Positions 1 through 10,300 of a stretch of 24,906 nt of DNA are shown here, in pieces. Source of the DNA: Tetmemena sp. SeJ-2015 (taxonomy: Eukaryota; Ciliophora; Spirotrichea; Sporadotrichida; Oxytrichidae). Both the position numbers and the translations under genes were made by a program. How positions within the stretch are numbered: the first letter of the stretch is position 1; every line of letters begins with the position of its first letter. The stretch lies in the NCBI GenBank assembly GCA_027382625.1, contig JAJKFJ010020917.1, positions 1 to 24,906 of the forward strand, read 5' to 3'. A model generated the notes under the pieces. That model was not told where the DNA came from. It worked only from the letters and a program-made list of their open reading frames with translations, and did no database searches.

Positions 1-3000
1 TGATCCTCTACATTTCCTTCATCGCATCCATGATAATGAACCTTAGATAGCTATAGATATATGTTACCCTTATAGTTATATTTTTCCTTGCAAATTTTTA
101 AAATATTAATTAGTTCTATAATATTGGTAGTCTTAGTCAAACTGAATAGTGATCTCACCTTTATTTGTGATTTTGGCCACTCTGGCTTTAAACTCATTCT
201 AAAATTGCTTCCCTTCCTTTAGTTTAAAATTTTAATAAATATTATAGATAAGTTGCTCCTATACCTCTGGAGGTGTACTATTTGTCGCTTCTAGCAAGTC
301 CGTAATGTTAACTTACTCTACTGACAGTTCAAAAGTGTATCTTAAGCTATTAACTGGATTTATCTCGTTCCTTAAGTAAATAAAAAATTATTTAAAGTAC
401 ACAACGAAAGAGTACTACCCTATTTCAGAGATAGAAGTAGGGGAGAAAACATTAATTTAAATTCATCATTATATTAATTACGAACAAAGTTTTCTTCTTT
501 AAAGATACTGAACTAACTTGCCTCCCCCAACTCCACTGAAATCGAGTAAGAAATCTCTTGCCCCTAGGAACTCTAATTTTTATTGATAACTAGAGGTAGT
601 TTGTAACTACTCTCCACTCCTAATGTCACAATCTGGTTCACTAAGTCAGTCTGGAACAAAATTTAGGAGTCAGGAAAAGTTCCCACACTCAAATCAGTTG
701 TTGAACTCGGTAGGCTTTTCACTTCAAGAGTCCATTGAAATTCAGTGTTCACAGTTCTCGAATTATCCTCAATAGTTAAATAAAATAATTATATATGTTC
801 ACTAATTAAAGTTGCTTGAATTACAAAAAGGTAAACTCCTTGAAAATTAGCATTTGAAGTCAGACTAATTTAATAAGTCTTTGTGTTTTTATTGAAGGTT
901 ATAAAAGAGGGCAAGTTGAAAGTAGGAATCACGAAGGAAGAGTAAGTGATCGCGTATTGAATACAGTTGGTATCGTACTTTAAACCTTAAAAATTCAACT
1001 CTCTTCCCGCAGACCCTAAATAAATTCATACACTTAACTAAATTTAAAAAGCCAAAATCAGGGTTAATAAAATAATTTATTATGAAAAAATTAAATTAAT
1101 TTGAAATAGTAAGTGTATGACTTAGATATGCCAGTGGATTCAATATATTCCAAATTGCAAATCAATGGTTCCTTTAAATCGATTTCGAAATTGTGGGAAT
1201 AAATTTAAGTACCATCTATAGTGGTTGACATTGTAATTGTCATCTAGTAATTGCTCACATATTGCAAATCGTTAATCGTGATAAGTAATTCATTAGTGCT
1301 GGAATTAAATGTGAAGGGCTCAGCCAAGGGCATTAAGCCGATAGTTATCTCAATAGTGGTAAACATATCACACTTCCCATACTTGTCGAGAATAAAAATG
1401 ATTGGGATAATAAATCTTAAGTTGTGTATTTTAAAGATATGCTCCTTAGTATCAGCTAGCGTGTTTATGTAGAATGTATAAGTATCAAGTAGAGATGATC
1501 AAGTCAAAGTTACTGTATTTAATAATGGGTTTTAAATTTTGATTGCTTCTTTAGTTTTGTATTACACTCGATAAAATCGACAGGAAACACCATTGGTGCA
1601 ATCTTTCCGTCAGTTCTTTCCGCTCTAACATCCATGATTGCGCTTAATAACTCATGCTGAAAACCTTTAGGGTATGTTAAAATGCCTGTTTGCGCATCAA
1701 TTTCAATGTGACTATCAGGAGCAGATTCAACATTATAGATTCTAAAAGCATCAGAGCAGGTTGCATCTCCAGTCAAGTACCTACTAGTATCGATAGTGAA
1801 GTCAGTTGTTACTGCAGGATCATCAATTACGTAGTAAATGTGCTCAATTGCTGCAGTTGAGAAAAGAGGATAGTTCCACGATGGATTTTTATAAAAAATA
1901 AAGGCAAATTTGAGCAAGGCTTCAAAATAATATAAATTATAAACATATATTATAAATACGATATCTATTATGAATTTTTATGGCCACTTGGTGTAAATTG
2001 GAACGGTCAAATCCTCTAAAAATGTGTTTGCTGTCCAACTTTAAATGGTGAATGGGTGCACTTACTGCGGCGTAATTTAGAACGGTCCCAAATTAACATC
2101 CGGGTTGAATTAAAAACTTATCGTGCTTTGAACTTCAACAGAGCTTGCATAAAACAAGCTATCATAAGACCCTGAATCATCAAAAATTTTATTCTGTTCT
2201 CTTTAAAGAATTGCAAGACTGCTCTTCAAAGAAGCTTTCAACATACCCAAAATAAAGTGGGGCTTAGTCGTAACCGACTAAATTTAATTTGGTCTCTATT
2301 TTATTACTAAGTATACATTTCCCTTCCCACTTATCATCCCTGATTGAGGGTCAAGAGTATTATAGGGAGAAAGTAACCTTCTAAAGGGTGGAGGGGCGGA
2401 GCTAATTTGATATAAGTCAAAGATGGTGTAATCTAGGTTGAGGGCACTATCTGCTGTTAACAGTACCACTTTATTAAACTATTTAAATCTTTTAATTTAT
2501 ACTTGATTTCCATTTCTCTTCCCCAAAATATAATTTTAAAAAAATGAAAATGTAGAGTCCTCCGTCTGTAAACGCTTAAAAAAATTTAGTTTCAGCAGCA
2601 AGAAATACAATAGTTATAAGTTTATTTAAACTTTGGTTTTTAATATACAAGTTGGACGGTGCCTAGCTCTTTTATGATTATATTAAATAATTGGACTTGA
2701 ATAAGAATGATTGCTTGAGGATCTCCATTGCTGTTCATCTTTATTTAGTAGATTAAATTTGGGAAAGAAGGGCCCACTGAAAACACTCCGAAAATTATGT
2801 CCCTGGAAGTAGTATCTATAATTAAATTTATCCACTTTTATAATTAATCCAGAGCAGTAGCTGCTTGTTTAATTTTATAAAGAATATATAGCTATAATTG
2901 AAATATCCACATTTATTTGATATAAATTGTTAGTATGAAGTTATAGATGCAGGTATCTAGAATTTCACTTCCCAGCTTAACCCATTAAACTTAAATTTTT

Positions 3001-5462
3001 GAATAATTTATAAAAAGAGAAAGGCTTACTCCATCTATAGCAGTTGCATCACCATTGGTTTTATGGATGTACAAAAAGATAAATTTATAAAAACACAGTG
3101 ATATCAATATAATTTTTTGAAATAGAAGTCGGGTGAAATTTCCATTTGAGTAGCCACAAACATAAAGTATTAAAAATAATTTTGAGGCCTAAATTAGGAA
3201 CCCTTCGTGGCACAAAATAGAAAAAATTCTAAAATTGCAGAGAGACGTCTTTGTTAAACCATAACTAAGATTTCCTAACTGCTCGTTATAGGGCAGCAAG
3301 CTAGGCAGATCTCACTTAGAGTCTTTTAACCCTGCAAGTCTCAAAATTAATAAAATAAAATTACTGTTGATAAGTCTCACACTAAAAATATATTAAAGGT
3401 TTAATTTTCAGATTCTGTGATGCTATGCACAATTTTAAAGTTGCATTATGTAAATATTGCAAGTATAAACCCCTAATTTTATTTTCTACCCGGATACAGC
3501 AGCAAAATTAATCAGTTTGTCTGTCTTCTTTTTCACTTACAGTACTCTAAACTAATTTAACTATCGCTATTACTAATTTTTGGACCTAAATCTGAAGAAT
3601 GAGAGGTCAGGTGAGCTCTGGTATGAAAATTTCTCCTGTTCTTGCACAGCTAAGTGGTACTTTATTATCCGCAAGCATCTCTATTGCATATTCAGAGTAA
3701 TTAGCTTTAGATATCCAAACTAGAAAGTTGTTAGAGAAATCTTCTCATAAAATGCTAATAAGTGGCAGCCAATTCTTAGCAATCTTTGCATTTTTTTAAT
3801 TTAAATAAAGTAACCTGATGCAGCTTCCTCTAATTTCAAAGCTTTCGTGTTACTAAGTGAGCCGAATCCTAATGTATCAGATGACATCTTAATAATTATT
3901 AATTTTTGCCAAATTTATCATTTAAAATTTATTATAATATTTATTATAATTAATATTTTCAATACAACGAAATAAGTGCGCTTGAAGCGGGGATTTAGAA
4001 AGAGTAGAGCCGCATACTTTACACATAGGGATCTGTTGTGGAATAAAAGAAGGAAATTAAAATCCTCTAAAATATTTTAAAATAGGAAAATTAAAATTAA
4101 CAATTTTACTTGTTTTTATATTTAAATTATTTGGATAGTTGAATAGAAGATTTTTATAAAAGAATCTTAAATATCATAGGCATTCGAATGTAATTAAGGT
4201 TATAATAGTTTAAATTCCCTTTAATTCAAGCTATACTTAAGTAAAAAAGAGCTTAGACTTTATATCATCCAAGATATTTGGATAAGCATTTTTATTTTTA
4301 TGAATGCATTCTAATATTTTTAATAGATTTTTATAATATTTTAACTTTTTGTTCAATTTAAATAAAAAAACCTTATCCTCTCTCGCTACTCTCTAGGAGC
4401 ACATAAATGATCCACGTCTCTCCTGACCTATAAATCTTCAAGCTACAGTTATTTGGTATGATTAATGCTTCTTATATTCTCAAAATATACGAAGCGATAT
4501 TCTAAATTGAATTATAAAATTTATCCTATAATTTTCCTAAAAATAATATTATTTAGAGAAAGGAATCATTGTCAAAGTACACAACCTAATATGGCATAAA
4601 TATTAATTTCCCTCTTTGAATATAATAAATTTTATAAAATGGCAGAGGCCACTCGATATCTACAATAAGTTCGGCCACAGTTAAAATTGTGGGTAATGTG
4701 GATAAAGCCAAGAAAATTAACCTGCTCTGTAGTCAAAGTCATTCATTATGACTAGAATTTTAAATTCACGTATTTTTCTTTTGAAGATAATCTTTTTAAA
4801 TCTTAGTTGGAACCTTCACTCCATATTGAAACTTCACAGTGTTGAGTTATTAAAATTCATGTTAAATTTACTAAATTTATTTGACCTTGTAACGTCTGGG
4901 AAATCTGGAACTGAGATATATTTTTACCAGCTATTGATTTGAACTGGAGAGAAGAAGGCCACTACTGCATCTTAAGCACCTTGCTGCCCACCTACCACCA
5001 AGTAAGACATTTTTGAAATGTCCATCGTATTTTAAAGAAAAGAAATAAATTTAAACTTAAGTGTGTGAGTTTAATAAATTAGGAAAAAATAATTATCTAG
5101 CTATAAATATGATAAGGATTAGAATAAGAATCCAAAGATTAAAAGCTAAAATTTAGAAAATAAAATTATATACTAATTAAATATCTATAATTTATATTAT
5201 AAGTCTAGTTAGTTTAAAATAAGTTTTATAACTAGATTAAATAAACAACTAAAATATAAGATCAGAATTAATAATTTGATTTGCAATCGAGTCCTGCTAA
5301 TAATTGGAAATCAGTAGAATCACTCTTCAAGGTAAGTGGATATTGCTGATAGCAATTTTTAGTTAAGGAACTGGAAGTTCTTGCACTAATTTCTCTAAGA
5401 AATTGTACAAAGGAAATCATTTTAATAAAAATATTTTTATCATAAGAGTCATGGCTACCCAT
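1..5462 (-). CDS. Copy 1 of large surface-protein gene, N-terminal half, IES-interrupted, 3' end off window
   Basis: The minus strand carries a chain of short coding blocks that align, in order, with copies 2 and 3. These are the start block (MGSHDSYDKN, 5462), the NCYQQYPLTL block, a block with YLVVGGQQGA (about 5016-4938), a cadherin-like block with LDPQSGMISGKG (about 2490-2300), the NPSWNYPLF...DAQTGILTYP block (about 1895-1545), a block ending NDLQYVSNY (about 1465-1245), the TIEDN...FVRN blocks (775-500) and the last shared block (about 205-124). Coding-like sequence continues to base 1. UAA/UAG are read as Gln. The product would be the extracellular beta-domain region of a large membrane protein; the membrane half lies beyond the left edge. 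Odd points: a copy-specific 0.6-kb segment at 3180-3800, and no visible match to the MILYSF block of copies 2 and 3. It may be functional or decaying. The start at 5462 is chosen because the ATG and following residues are conserved in copy 2. Confidence 0.6.
225..248 (-). other. IES d in copy 1 (24 nt, repeat TAA)
   Basis: TAA at 225-227 and 249-251 flank an AT-rich core between the EQL and KLKEGK peptides. The length is a multiple of three and the frame stays open through it, so alone it would be missed; copy 2 reveals it. Confidence 0.5.
374..394 (-). other. IES b in copy 1 (21 nt, repeat AAGTA)
   Basis: AAGTA at 374-378 and 395-399 flank an AT-only core. Removal joins SFVVY to LRNEIN. Because 21 is a multiple of three, this copy happens to stay in frame with or without it; copies 2 and 3 (17 nt) do not. 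Confidence 0.6.
776..805 (-). other. IES a in copy 1 (30 nt, repeat TTAAA)
   Basis: The 30-nt AT-rich segment begins with TTAAA (776-780) and is followed by a second TTAAA (806-810). Removing one repeat plus the segment joins IQATL to TIEDN in frame. The same site is occupied in copies 2 and 3. It has no GT-AG ends in the gene direction. Confidence 0.65.
3180..3800. other. Copy 1-specific segment of about 0.6 kb inside the gene
   Basis: In copies 2 and 3 the block near 13680 (23340) follows directly; in copy 1 about 600 bp separate the equivalent flanks (3170 and 3805). The segment is relatively GC-rich and open on both strands. The minus strand gives about 125 TGA-free codons with SSPDLSFFRFRSKN and KLINFAAVSGQKIKLGVYTC. 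The plus strand from ATG 3599 gives MRGQVSSGMKISPVLAQLSG, then TLLSASISIAYSEQLALDI. A minus reading would add a beta-rich domain to copy 1; a plus reading would be a nested gene. Unresolved. Confidence 0.45.
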
Positions 5463-5479
5463 TGTTTAAAAATAAATAA

Positions 5480-6780
5480 GTGAAATGAATAATGGGTTAT
5501 AAGAATAAGATGAAAGCCTAATTTTAAATTAGAGATGTAGTTTGGTCTATAATTAATAAAGTTAAGAGATAGGCGAATGGGGTACAATTAATTTAATAAA
5601 AACTATTCTTTTCCTATTTAATAGTTAAAAATTAACACAACTTACTTTTTTAACCAAGCCTTATAATAAATATTCTTCAAGATTTGAATCTTCTTCATAA
5701 AAGAAAATTTTTTGATTAATTTTGTATATGCGCAGACCCCTTGGACTTAAATTAATCTTCTTTCTTCAAGAGGAATAATAAAGCTAAAAGTGAAGTTTTT
5801 TTTACTTTTTTCTTGTGTAAATTAAAGAGTGGATGGAAAAGCATTGCTCAAATAAAATAAACCTGAAAAAAGAAGATTTAAAAATAAGTTAGGCCAAATT
5901 TGGAAAAGAATCAAATTAAATCATATATAAGCTTCAACTAAATTATTAGAACAATTAATCTTAATTATGAAGGTGATAAGCAAAACTATTAAATTCGCAT
6001 GTTAAAATTTAGGAAACCCTTACTCTATTCTAATTCGGCTTATATCTAGTTATGAAAATCTGCAGACAACTTATTTGCATCTAGTGAGAATGCTTCAGTT
6101 AAAAGTTTCACTATAAGATAATGATGGAAAATGAGGGAGTGCTTTAATTTGGGATGATGACCCAAAGCAGTGCAAAATATGAATTAAACTTGAAATTGGA
6201 TCTGCCTGACATAAGTTTAATTATCCATTTCTCAAGGAGTGCCTACAAGGAGTTATAATTTTGATTAAAATAGCGAGGAAATCAATGAGTGGAAATGTAA
6301 TGGCTCCTACTAGATTTCTCTCAGATTGTAGAATAGGGTAGACTTCCAGAAATGCTCTGCTTGGCGTAACTTTAAGGTGTAATCAAACACCGTTAAGCAT
6401 CTTATCCAAATTATTTTTTCTCTTTCAATTATCTCATCAATGAATGGAAAATTATGCTTTTTTAAATATGGAGTTCTTAGAGGGGTTGCAAAACGAGATG
6501 TTGGGATGTTTTAATTGTGAAAGCTTGACTTGTGTACTCAATGATTGCTATTCAAATTTCGCAAGTATTATATATTTTCTCATCCTATTTTACTCTTTAA
6601 TTCTACTATAAATCATTAAAAACTTATTTCAAATTGTAATCACTTCTCAAATAAAACTAAGCAAAATTAATTGATAATTCATTTTTTAAAATATGATCTA
6701 AAATCTAGAAAATAATTTAATGTTTGAGGATCATTTCAAAAGCAAAAAGAGAGCAAATTATAATATTAACAACTTAAGAA
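5480..6780. other. Spacer with a segment of about 0.7 kb specific to the copy 2/copy 1 boundary
   Basis: The matching spacer between copies 3 and 2 (15600-16140) is about 0.7 kb shorter, and I see no counterpart for about 5950-6680. This stretch is less AT-rich than its surroundings. On the minus strand one frame is interrupted by a single TGA in about 200 codons (6536-5914) and contains KKHNFPFIDEIIEREKIIW. The plus strand also has long partly open frames, one ending in a Cys-rich stretch and a hydrophobic segment (CFNCESLTCVLNDCYSNF, about 6505-6560). Neither is decisive. It could be a germline-limited gene, an insertion or a large IES. Confidence 0.45.
5911..6228 (-). CDS. Possible 105-codon ORF in the spacer, unknown
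   Basis: ATG at 6228 to TGA at 5913-5911 in the UAR=Gln code. The stretch FSLDANKLSADFHNQIQAEL looks protein-like, with an amphipathic character. TAR codons are about as frequent as chance predicts in such AT-rich DNA, so only the lack of TGA supports coding. No homolog is recognised and no copy is seen in the other spacer. An upstream open stretch (6536-6235) lies in the same frame across one TGA. Confidence 0.22.
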
Positions 6781-6964
6781 AAATCAATTAGAGTCAATTA
6801 TTTACAACCAAATTATATAATTAAGAAGATGGCATGTATTTTACAGATATAAAACGATATCTCAATGGTTTTACGATAAAACGTATTTTAATTAGCATAT
6901 TCCTGAATCCTTTTTACTTTAATACGATATGCTAAAAATATTTAGAATTAAAAAAAACGAGAAA

Positions 6965-7036
6965 ATGTAATAAACAAGTTTTAAAGCAAATAAAAAAGAA
7001 CTAGGAATAGATTTTAGACAATTTTACCAAAAATGA
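6965..7036 (+). pseudogene. Truncated remnant of the 16379 gene
   Basis: Starts ATG TAA TAA and encodes MQQTSFKANKKELGIDFRQF, aligning with MQQTGSRANDKELGIDFGQP of the full gene, then meets TGA at 7034-7036. Similarity is lost after this point; upstream DNA (about 6780-6960) also resembles 16140-16375. The opposite strand here has an open frame containing MEGVQYEKDAIRQTVWDSTR (about 7160-7090), which could instead be the end of copy 2, so this remnant may overlap it antisense. Confidence 0.4.
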
Positions 7037-7319
7037 AATTTTTATAAATAGTTTTAATATTACCTATCTTTTGCAAAACCATCTGAATTAATTAATCTTG
7101 TGGAATCCCATACTGTTTATCGAATGGCATCTTTTTCATATTGCACGCCTTCCATAATTTCTATTTTAAATTTAAATTTTTAAATTACACTGTAATATTT
7201 AAGCTCAATATTATATTTTTTACAAATTTCTTTTTTTAAAAACTATTTTAAGCAAATCAAAGTTTATAATGAGTAGTTATGCCAATTATGCTAAGATTTT
7301 ATAAATACGTATTCTAATT

Positions 7320-10300
7320 ATTAACTTTATACTTCCTAATTTCGTTTATTAAATTCGATTGTTTTCAATTTATAAGTCAAAATCTGATTTCTTGGCTCTG
7401 TTAAAGCTTCTCCACTATAACTTAATGTTCGTCTCTCTATTATCTTATTTTAACTTGATTTTTAATCTCTAAAATGAAAAATAATAAATTCAAATTCCCT
7501 ATTGGAGGTTATTCAAGGCTGCTTGTATTTTCAAAATTGAACTCCTTCTGCAAAGGTTATTAGCTCATTTAATATTATGGTAGGTGTTTAATTTATATAT
7601 TTATTGTTACTCAGCATTGAGGCATCGAGTCTCAAATCTTGTTTAAGATTCCTACGCTACTTAATCTAGTTCTTGTGTTGTATTGGAAGAGTACTCAAGT
7701 CTAAACTCAATCTGGAGGCATCTAATGTTGTAGCAAAATCCCTTGCAATTAAAAATAAAGATAAGTTATTTATAAAATGCATCTGTAGGAATTATGAAAT
7801 GGTTTTCTCTAAATTATATTTTTTTATAATTCAGTTATTATTTTCAGTTGATATCTATTAGACTTTCAAATTTTAAAACAAATGAGAGCTATACTTAATT
7901 ATTTATTTCAATTCGTTTTAAAGAGCATTGCTGGTTTTCATAAATTTGGCCTTCATTTTTCTGTAAATCTTCTTTAAAATAAACACTTCATCACTTTTAA
8001 TAAATATTATAATCTTAACAAGCGAGTGATAGGCTCCAGATAGCATCATGTAGAGAGCAATAAAAATATAATTAATTATATTGGTTAAAGCAATGATAAA
8101 GTTGATGAGAATATTTGCGATTATGAGGAAGATGAGGATTTCGCCAAGAGTGCTTTTCATTTCAGCATCACTCACAAAAATATAAACCAACTATAAATTT
8201 AAAACAAAGTCAGTAAACAGAAAGCAGAAGTAGAGTGTCACCAGAAATATCAACTCATTAAAGTACTCTATAAAATTCAAAATAGGCTCTTCAAGAGGGC
8301 TTTAAGAACCCAAAAACATTAGATATGAAAATTATAAATAAATTGAAATTTTAGAGTAAGGAGGGTAGAGAATATCAAGATACTATAAATTAAAGTATTT
8401 TATTAATAGATATTCGTTTGACCGAAAGAACTTAGTCCTTAAATTGCAAAAGCAAAAAATATTCTCTTCAGAAGAAACACCAAGATCAATTGATGAGAGA
8501 AGCCAATTTAGCTTTTTGTATTCTATTAACTAAATGTATTTCATTCAATTATCTTAATTCTAATAGAGTGAGCTAAACTTCTGCTGATAGTCTTCATCTT
8601 TAAGCCTTGGTCTATTTCTCTTAAGAAATATGAAAGTCACGATAGGAAACATGACAAGAAAGATAATTGCTACGAAATTTAAATACAATAGAAAATATAG
8701 ATGACAATTTTAAAGTGAGGCATGTGTTAATAACTGACCTAGTATCATCAAAGTAAAGATACTTGTAGAGCACTAGAAAAGATATCATAGCGACAGGAAA
8801 GTAGTTTTAAATCACTAGCCTAAGCACGCTACTGAAGTACAAACTTTTTTGCAAGTTACTCTCTATCTTCTCAAACACTTAAAATACAAATATAAACTTT
8901 AATGATGAAGGCCTTCTTTGAATTCTTGATGGTGTTTTCATCTTGGATGTTTGTAGCTTCTAAGTCAGTGGCTTGTATTTTGACGGTTTAATTTTCCTAT
9001 TCTTGGTGTTGTGAATCTCTCTTTTAAAATCTCTAAAGGGATCTCTTCAGAATAACCTGAACTAGCATTAGTATTATAAGCGCCCCCGCATTAACTTAAA
9101 TAAAATAGTACTGCTATATTTGAGAGATTGGTAGGAAATTAAGAAGTTTCATAGCCAAGGTTTTGATATTGGTCACTGAGATCGTAGCGAAGGTCATCGG
9201 CTGAGAATGAAGTCGACTCGTCTTTCAAACTCAAACCCTCTTCTATAAATGCAGGAGTTGGGAGCAACTTCATATCATTAATTTAGCTTAATTATTTTCT
9301 TAAAATGTGATTTAAAAATATTTGATGCGTCTATAAGTTACTGGATGAAAATTTCTACATTCGCTGGAAAGTTAATCTCAAAAAGTGGCAGATGAGATAT
9401 CAACTGCAAGTTATTTATCAAAAATGATAAGATTCATATTCTGCATGGATAATTTAACTTATCATGCCCCAAACTATTGTCAATGCTGACGACCTATTAA
9501 TTTATTGTTAGACAAAATATGAATACATGAAGAACTAGGCCCCAAAATTTTAAGGATTCATTTAATAAATTAGAGTACATAGCTGAAGTCATCACAGAAC
9601 TCACAGCACCTCCAGCTTATACTAAATGATATTTGATAATTTAATTTTACTAAGGTCGCTGCCTCATCTTCATCAAGTTGTGGTGGGATAGATTTTTTAA
9701 CAGTGTAGGTGTCTTGCAGAGTAGAACATGGAATCTGAAGTAGATTCACTTTAGCTTGAGCTTAACTTCCTTTTCTTAGCGATGAGTGTCTGCGGCAGTT
9801 TGTATCGAAATACCAATTCCAGCTAATCTTAGTCCTATAAAGTTTTATCAACTGGTAATAGATTCTTACCGAGTTCTCTGATATCTTCTTTACTTATTGA
9901 AATTAATCTTCAGCTTCATTACTTGTTTAAATTTACTACAGATCTCTTTGAAGGGTAAATTTTCAATTTTTAAGATTTGTTCTTATATTGAAGATTTTTA
10001 CTTTGCTTGATAAAAGAACTTTCGTATAAATAGTCAGAGGATAATTTTTAATTATAACATAAATTTATTGGATGCAGAATCCTTCCTTAGGAATCTGTAT
10101 TGTATGTCTAGGTTTACAAAGTCCGAGTTTAATCTAAAATTAAAAGAATTCAAAATAAATACTTGTTTGAGGAGGAGTATTGGTAGTCTTAGTCAAACTG
10201 AATTGTGATCTCTCCTCTGTTTGTGATTTTGGCCACTCTGGCTTTAAATTCATTCTAAAACTACTTCCCTTCCTTTAGTTTAAAATTTTAATAAATATAA

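Noticed and set aside
225..805. Short interruptions read as spliceosomal introns
   Set aside because: No GT-AG (or GC-AG) edges fit in the gene direction, several are only 17 nt, and direct repeats flank them instead.
225..805. Paramecium-type TA-bounded IESs
   Set aside because: Several are shorter than the 26-bp minimum I recall for Paramecium, the ends do not fit the TAYAG consensus, and repeats vary beyond TA; the TBE end also points to a spirotrich.
1251..1472. Plus-strand open frame of 73 codons
   Set aside because: It is the antisense shadow of the conserved minus-strand block that contains LLITINDLQYV.
4748..4942. Plus-strand open frame of 64 codons
   Set aside because: It lies opposite conserved minus-strand coding sequence around the SPVQINSW block and is not conserved in copy 2.
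5967..6666. One plus-strand frame with TGA read as an amino acid across the copy-specific spacer
   Set aside because: It needs four in-frame TGAs as sense, contrary to the code seen everywhere else in the window.
7673..7861. Plus-strand open frame of 62 codons
   Set aside because: It is antisense to the conserved tail blocks of copy 2 and unsupported in copy 3.
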